64,000 nt of DNA from Isoetes taiwanensis (taxonomy: Eukaryota; Streptophyta; Lycopodiopsida; Isoetales; Isoetaceae): assembly GCA_021234155.1 (NCBI GenBank), contig JAJEKV010000012.1, positions 4,965,789 through 5,029,788 on the forward strand, read 5' to 3'. The notes beneath the pieces are model-generated. The model ran no database searches, was not told where the DNA came from, and was given only the letters and a program-made list of their open reading frames with translations. Shown piece by piece: positions 58,452 through 64,000 of this stretch (its first letter is position 1; the number at the start of each line of letters is the position of its first letter). A program made the translations under genes and the position numbers.

Positions 58452-59643
58452 TTAATGCAAAAAGAGGGACAAACAAGCATGCTGGTCCCAGTACCTTTTC
58501 AAGTGCAAGATGTTGATAGGATTTGGTAATAGTATTCCTGAAGCAACTTCTTGTAGCCAATAAGAGTTGGTACCTGCAGATTCCAGCACCACAAAAGACC
58601 CTTCCCAAATATTATCAAATTTGCCAGCTGAATCTTCTTTTGACTTATTCCACTTAAGGACAAGCTCCCCCTCCTTAAAGTTACCCTGTATTTTATGTGC
58701 AGCTTTGAATGCAGCCAGATCTTTAGCCTTTTTTAACAGATTAGTGTTCTCAGCTTCCATTCTATACTCATCTAGATGTAACAAGGCATCCATTCTTTCC
58801 TGCAAGGCATGTTCAAAAGGCAAGCATAATTTATGAGCTTACCTCAAAGAAGGCAACTCAAGTTCTATTGGCAAAACTGCTTCTATGCCATAAACCAAGT
58901 TGAAAGGTGTGTGATTTGTAGCTGCTTTGATAGTGACTCTGTAAGCCCAAAGTGCATCCACTATTTTGACATGCCAATCCCTCTTGTTGACCTCAACTAT
59001 CTTCTGCAGAATATTTTTCAACACTTTGTTAGTAGCTTCAGCTTGCCCATTACCTTGAGGGTAATATGAAGAGCTTTTGGTATGTTTGACCTTCAAAATG
59101 CTCAACAAATTAGCAATGACTTCATTAACAAAAGGTGTACCCCTATCAGAATGCAACTGGAGAGGAATACCAAACCTAGCACAAACATATTCATGTAGAA
59201 ACCTTGCAGTTGTGAGGGCATTAGCCTGCCTCAGAGGTATGTCTTCTGCCGACTTGGTAAAATAATCTGTGGCCACAATGATATGCCGATGCTGACCTAC
59301 AGAAGAAGGATTAATGGGGCCAATATAATCTAGCCCCCAAATATGAAATGGTCCTGGAGATAGGATTCAGGATAGCTGGTAATAAAATTCTTTTGCTAAA
59401 AATCTGACATTGATGGCAAGTCTTTATGATCTCATAGCAATCTCTAAAAACAGTAGGCCAGTAATATCCAGATCTGAGAATCTTTTTTGCTGTCGTATCC
59501 CCAGCAAAATATCCTCCACAGATACCTTTATGCATTTCTCTGATAATTAGGGCAGACTCATATTCATCTACACACCTCAACAAGATTCCATCTCTCGGTT
59601 GACTTTGCACAAGACATTGTCTATCAACTTGAATTGTCTGCAT
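58452..59643 (-). pseudogene. Integrase of the long-LTR element
   Basis: A first frame (59311-59643) has the zinc-binding part: EMHKGICGGYFAGDTTAKKI, then YYWPTVFRDC and CHQCQ. The second His is replaced by Tyr. A second frame (58839-59276) has the catalytic core with ATDYFTKSAE (Asp), LHSDRGTPF (Asp) and GQAEATNKVL (Glu), so the D,D-35-E triad is intact. A third frame (58452-58823) has the C-terminal part, GNFKEGELVLKWNK. Small gaps or frameshifts separate them. Confidence 0.8.
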
Positions 59644-59699
59644 TTGTCTTTGAGTCTCCTTATCTGACTTGATGTGAGGTTTGAAGGGATGATCCCATA

Positions 59700-60364
59700 T
59701 TGCAAAAATTCTCTAATAGGTTGCTGCCATCCTCCCTTGACTTGGTCTCCTTGAATTATCTCTAAATGTGCCACTGCAATTGAGGTGTCAGTAGTGTCCA
59801 ATTCATCTTCATGGTCAAAAAATATGTAAGGCAAGTAGAGGCTAGGACTTCGTACCAAATGCAATTCTTTTACAGAAATATCATAACTTTGCAACTTACA
59901 AGCCCATCTCAGAATTTTTGGCTTATTAGTTGCCTTACCAAATAGCAAACCCATTGGGTTTTGTTTCATGTAAACTTGGACTTGGCTTTTCAGAAGCAAA
60001 TGTCCTTGTCTATTAATAAGAAACATGAGTGCAGCAGCACTCTTTTCCATCTTTCTTCAAGGGCAGACCATTGTTTGCTTGCAAATACTATAGTATGTTT
60101 ATCCTGCAAAATGGCTAAACCTATGGCCTTTTTAGTAACAGTGCTATAAACTTCAAATGGCATGTTCAAATCTGGTTTCTTTAAAAGTGTGGCTTCACAT
60201 ATGGATAAGATGAGGAAGTCAAAAGCCTCCTGGCATTCTGAAGTCCATGTGATAGGTATATGCTTGCTTTCTGACTTAGAAAACTTGCCTACCCTTGTCA
60301 ACTTAGAAATGGGACTCAAAATATGAGCAAAATTTGGAATATACATCCTAAGAAAACTTGTCAT
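59700..60364 (-). pseudogene. Native RNase H of the long-LTR element, active site lost
   Basis: After the connection (FLRMYIPNFAHILSPISKLT) the frame reads MPFEVYSTVTKKAIGLAILQ. The first catalytic Asp, normally in a Y-T-D/S-D-A pattern, is absent. The domain then continues VFASKQWSALEERW and, after a frameshift, LQSYDISVKELHLVRSPS. Decay of the native RNase H when a second one is present is known for Tat elements and parallels retroviruses. Confidence 0.7.
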
Positions 60365-60471
60365 ACCAATAAAGCTCTTAACCTTCTTTAGATTCTTAGG
60401 AGGTGCTAGCTTTTTGAGGGCTTCAATCTTATCCTGAGCAACTTGTATACCTTGGTTGGATACTTCATGTC

Positions 60472-61050
60472 CTAAGAGCTCCTTTGGAAGGTAGCTGGGG
60501 CATTCATTAAACCAAATGGCATTCTTTTCATAGCATATGTGCCCCAGGGAGTGATAAATGAAGTCTTTGGCTGATCCTCCTCTTTGATGCTGATCTGATT
60601 AAACCCTGAAAAACCATCTAGAAATGAATACATGTCTTTCCCTGCAACAGCATACAGAATTTCTTCTAGAAAAGGCAAAGGATAACAATCTTTTATGGTA
60701 GCTTTGTTTAGGTCTCGATAATCTATGCAGATTCTCAAAGCACCATTCTTCTTTTCCACTGGAACAATGCATGACACCCATTCAGGATTAATAATTTCTA
60801 CAATAACACCTGCATCCAACATCTTATGCAATTCATCTTTAATTAGATCTAAAAGTGAAGCATTGATCCTTCTTAACTTTTGAAAAACACGTTTACACCC
60901 TTCTTTGATTTTGATCTCAAATTGACATACCTCTTCTGTAATACCAATGAGCTCAGAGTAATCCCAAGCAAACACATCACTTCTTTCTTCAAAGAATTTG
61001 GTGACCTCTTCCTTGTTTTGTGTATCAAAGAGGTCTCCCACAAACAGAGT
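60472..61050 (-). pseudogene. Reverse transcriptase with an internal deletion
   Basis: Motifs are clear up to CIVPVEKKNGALRICIDYRD, SFLDGFSGFNQISIKEED and MPFGLMNAPATFQR. Directly after ATFQR the sequence continues, one base out of frame, with ELLGHEVSNQGIQV, which normally lies about 60 residues later. The segment holding the YxDD catalytic motif is missing, with the junction near 60482, so this copy cannot code for an active enzyme. Confidence 0.8.
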
Positions 61051-61169
61051 TCTTTGCTGGCCATGTTTGTTGATAGTGACTTCATTAGTTGCTTCCTCTC
61101 GTGATGCATTTATGACTAATATAGAACACAATTTCTTGGCCTCATCTCCATCAAACTCTTCTTCTGGTA

Positions 61170-61590
61170 TAGCTCCTTCAGATAGATATGTCATTAAGGT
61201 ATCTCTGTACAAAGCATCAGCTTCCCAATTCTGCTCCCTTGGGACATGAGTAATTTTCCAAGAAGTAAAATAAGCAAGCATTTTTATTACCTGATTTCTT
61301 AGAGACTCCATATCAGCATTCTTGGCCTGATATTCACCACTAAGCTGTCTGCAAACTATTTGAGAATCTCCATAAATATGTATGACTGAAATGTCCATAG
61401 CCTTAGCTTCTTGGAGACCTGCAATCAAAGGCTTTATACTCTGCTACATTGGAAGTTATTTGGGGAAAGATTCTTCCTACTTTGGCCAAAAAATTATTGG
61501 AAGTATCATTTAGTATAGCTGCAGATGAAGCTACATTTAGTTTCTTTGAAATCCCTCCATCAAACCATAGACATCCTTCCTTACCATTTT
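61170..61590 (-). pseudogene. Additional RNase H located before the reverse transcriptase
   Basis: Two overlapping frames give a whole RNase HI-type domain. The end of the protease frame reads CLWFDGGISKK (catalytic Asp) and NVAEYKA (Glu). The next frame reads IHIYGDSQIVCRQLSGEY (Asp), then HVPREQNWEADAL (Asp). The D-E-D-D set is complete, and the style is that of the plant/archaeal RNase H seen in Tat elements. It sits between protease and reverse transcriptase. A single frameshift near 61415 divides it. Confidence 0.8.
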
Positions 61591-61599
61591 CAAAAGGTA

Positions 61600-62323
61600 G
61601 TGCACATTTCCTAACCAAGGGGATCAAATCACTTTTCTTTGTTCTGGGGGTTGCTAAACTATAAGATAAAGGCTCCTCTATTAGTAATTCTTTAATGAAA
61701 TGTACCTCTTCCCTGGAGCCATAGGAGCCATCCTGGTTGTAGATTGTAGCCACTTGGGAACCATTTGAAATGGTACATCTCCCTTGAGACCAGACTGGCC
61801 TAGCATCAACTGTAGCCATCCATCTTCTTCCCAGCAAGAGATCATATATATCTGTATCTTCTCCCAAATCCTCAAAAGCAACAACAACAAAATTGGCAGC
61901 TACAACAATACCTTCAGTGTTGACAGAAACTTTGGTCACAATACCAACTGGTGTTGTTTTAGTATTAGAAAAGGATTTTAACAAAACAGATGATCTTTTA
62001 TCTATCTCGAGTCCACATTTTTTCATAACATGATAAGGCATGATATTTAGGGGTGATCCACCATCCAGCAACACATTGGAAAAAGAGTATCCTCCTAGAG
62101 TAGTTGAACACATAAATGCACCTGGATCTTCCTCATTCTGAGCCAAAATAAGATTAGTAGCATCTGCAACATCTACACAAGCCACTGCCTCACTAAAGGT
62201 AGTTTGTTGCAATAATGTCTTCCTATAACTGGGTGCAATCTTTAATAAGGTAAATAAGTCTACACTTACTTTAGAATTTTTTAGTAAAACATCTAATTCA
62301 TCAAGGTCTTTCTCTCTTACCAT
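61600..62323 (-). CDS. Protease region of the long-LTR element
   Basis: The frame reads FSNVLLDGGSPLNIMP, with DGG at the place of the aspartic protease D-S/T-G, followed by DIYDLLLGRRWMATVDARPV. The N-terminal 70 residues are a linker from gag. The frame continues without a break into the extra RNase H. Confidence 0.75.
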
Positions 62324-63663
62324 ACTTTTGTTGGGGAGATGGGGCTATTTCTTGAGGAGGGACTTCTGTAACAGAAGCTGGTGGTAATGTTGGCCTCCTA
62401 AAATTCTCTGGAACATGTCTATTGGGTTCAGCAGGCCTATGGACCTCTCCCATGCTTCTGGTCTGTACCACCATTACTTCTTCAGTCTTTGGCATTTCTG
62501 TAGCCTGCACAAATCTTATAGAACTAGTAGATTCAGCAAACCTTACATGGGGAGTTGTTTCAGATTTCTTTTCTCTTTCTTGCTTGGCAAAATACTCTTT
62601 GACATAACACCTAAGATCAGTGTGACCAATCTCCTTGCAAAAAGTACAAACTGGACACTCTCTACCAAAATGACCTTTCTTTTTGCATTTAGGACATATT
62701 TGCCAATAGCAGATGTCAGCTGGATGTGAAGTTCTATTGCAATGGATATATTCAGGATAAGTTTTACCTGCCTTACTTGTTTTGAGCTCCACAAGTTGTT
62801 TGGTCACCTCTGCTAAAGCTTCAGTTACCTTTGTCAAGCCTGCTTTAACTTCTAAAATTTGAGAGTCAGCCTCTTCATCTTTGGCCTTTTTCCTCTCTTT
62901 ATGCACAGCATAGATGGGAACAGAATGGTGAGGTTCATAAGGGCCATCAATGGCATCAGGGTAGAAGGGATCATGATGAAAGCCATTGTGTTTTTCTGGT
63001 AGGATAGAAAGCATCTTGGTTAACTCAGTTGTTTTGGCAAAGACCTTGTAAATGGAATCAAAACCTTCTGCAGCTTGAACCTTGATAAGTTTTCTTTGAA
63101 TTTCTGGTCTAGAAGATAGCCCCTTAATAAAAGAGGACACCAAAAAAAGCGTGGGGATGGTGACTTGGCATTTCTGGCACCTATTCATGAAGGTGCTGAA
63201 CCTCTCCTTGTATTGACTAACACTTTCACCTGCATAAATAGAGAAATTTTGCAATTCATTAACAAGATCCTTGGGAGCAGCAAGTTTTCCAAACCTGTCG
63301 AAAAACTTGGTGACAAGGTCATCCCAGGAGGTGGTTCCCATAAGTTTCTCATAAGTCAGCCAAGCACCAGCTTCACTCTCCTCTTTAAAACACTTCTCGA
63401 ATTGTGAACTTACACCCCTTTTTAAAACCATAATCCTTGTATTAATCTTCAAAAGTTGTCAAAAAGGTATTAACACTCATGCTGGAATCAAAAGTAGGCA
63501 ATGGAATAGGAACATTCAACTCAAACTGGTAAGGCATGCTCTGGAGTAATCCAGTTGAAAAACTTGGAGGGAGAGACCTATCTCTGCAGTGTTCTGATGC
63601 TTCCTGGTCTTCTAGTGGTTCTTTTCTGCTGGAAATTTTTGTTTTGGAGCCATGAGTTCTCAA
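62301..63663 (-). pseudogene. Gag of the long-LTR element
   Basis: The main frame (62301-63452) has capsid text (AWLTYEKLMGTTSWDDLVTK, LAAPKDLVNELQNF, then ESVSQYKERFSTFMNRC) and zinc knuckles CPKCKKKGHFGREC and CTFCKEIGHTDLRC, both CX2CX4HX4C. A third, degenerate knuckle precedes them and lacks its first Cys. The N-terminus (63442-63663, PYQFELNVPIPLPTFDSS) is in another frame. The 3' end overlaps the protease frame by 23 bases. Confidence 0.8.
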
Positions 63664-63675
63664 GATCTAGGTAGG

Positions 63676-63693
63676 ATCTCGGTAGGACCTCCA
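63676..63693 (-). other. Primer binding site, probably tRNA-Gln
   Basis: The minus strand reads TGGAGGTCCTACCGAGAT three bases after the LTR end. This complements a tRNA 3' end GGTAGGACCT plus CCA, which fits plant tRNA-Gln as I remember it. Confidence 0.6.
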
Positions 63694-63696
63694 AAA

Positions 63697-64000
63697 TGTT
63701 GACCCTCAACCTGGCTTCAAAGGTCAACCACAATGAGCCAACTTGAGTTGGGACCCAAGTTGAGGTTAGGACCTCCAGATCACTTAAGGTGATCAGTCTA
63801 TGCAAGATAAATCCAGTTAAGAATCCAAAAACTCAAAGTTTCATACCTTTCCCATTTTTAGAAAATGGTACCTTGACTCAAATTGGTACAACAGTCGATA
63901 ATGGATTGGTTTTTCGGGTCAAATGCTTTAGACTGACACAAAAAAGTTATAGGAATCCAATGGTGAAATCCCTGACAATAGCAGTCAAACTGGAAAACAG
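63697..64000 (-). repeat. 5' LTR, partial (runs off the window)
   Basis: It matches 54170-54532 closely. A block of about 58 bases present on the left after GAAATCCCTGAC is missing here. Confidence 0.85.

Larger units (their letters stand above)
54170..64000 (-). mobile_element. Ty3/gypsy element with long LTRs and an extra RNase H, cut by the window edge
   Basis: The element reads right to left: LTR (from 63697, running off the window), primer site, gag, protease, RNase H, reverse transcriptase, second RNase H, integrase, polypurine tract and 3' LTR (54170-58311). LTRs of 4.1 kb and two RNase H domains point to the Tat group that includes Ogre. Most domain frames are long and share a style, so decay is moderate, but the reverse transcriptase has lost its catalytic segment. 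Confidence 0.85.

Overview
The window is nuclear DNA from a land plant. It is AT-rich with small exons bounded by GT/AG splice signals, and most of it is transposable elements. Ty3/gypsy, Helitron, PIF/Harbinger-like and SINE-like elements can all be recognised. A KP4-like secreted protein gene points to a non-seed plant such as a moss, lycophyte or fern, because plant KP4 homologues that I know of are described from mosses. That placement is an inference. Only one complete single-exon gene and one mostly complete multi-exon gene look intact. The other protein matches are gene fragments.

1-5 kb: a duplicated promoter-like unit with TTCTAGAA heat-shock-type palindromes and TATA boxes, then a series of stable hairpins, an orphan exon, a cluster of ATCGC-N4-GCGAT palindromes and a Helitron 3' end. 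5-13 kb: the KP4-like gene (minus), a 303-bp MITE with perfect 17-bp termini, a multi-exon unknown gene (minus), and a GC-rich insert with remnants of a PIF1-type helicase and an endonuclease/exonuclease/phosphatase domain. 13-20 kb: a tandem duplication of the 3' half of a DNA polymerase delta small-subunit gene. One copy is split by a 4,377-bp Helitron whose empty site survives in the other copy. The Helitron carries captured gene pieces, including the start of a leucine-rich-repeat receptor gene. 20-32 kb: SINE-like repeats, a HAD-IB phosphatase-like gene in five exons (plus), MITEs, a lone Ty3/gypsy LTR and a serine carboxypeptidase-like pseudogene.

32-45 kb: a complete chromodomain-bearing Ty3/gypsy element (LTRs 32193-33828 and 43564-45214, target duplication CAATG, initiator-Met primer site). 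About 4 kb lies between its primer site and gag. That interval holds a broken gene for a histone H3-like protein: an H3-type N-terminus (MARTKQT), a long basic and acidic linker, and a recognisable histone fold. I know of no described element of this kind, and it is the main discovery candidate. The two LTRs agree perfectly over long stretches but differ by clusters of indels in a GC-rich stretch, so part of the damage may be sequencing error.

45-54 kb: a tRNA-Ala-like pseudogene, a 1.5-kb array with GAATCT every 10-11 bases, a 150-bp foldback, and single orphan exons of a DEAH helicase and a pyroglutamyl peptidase. 54-64 kb: a minus-strand Ty3/gypsy element with 4.1-kb LTRs and a probable tRNA-Gln primer site. 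It has an extra RNase H placed before the reverse transcriptase, and an internal deletion has removed the reverse-transcriptase YxDD region. Its 5' LTR runs off the right edge.
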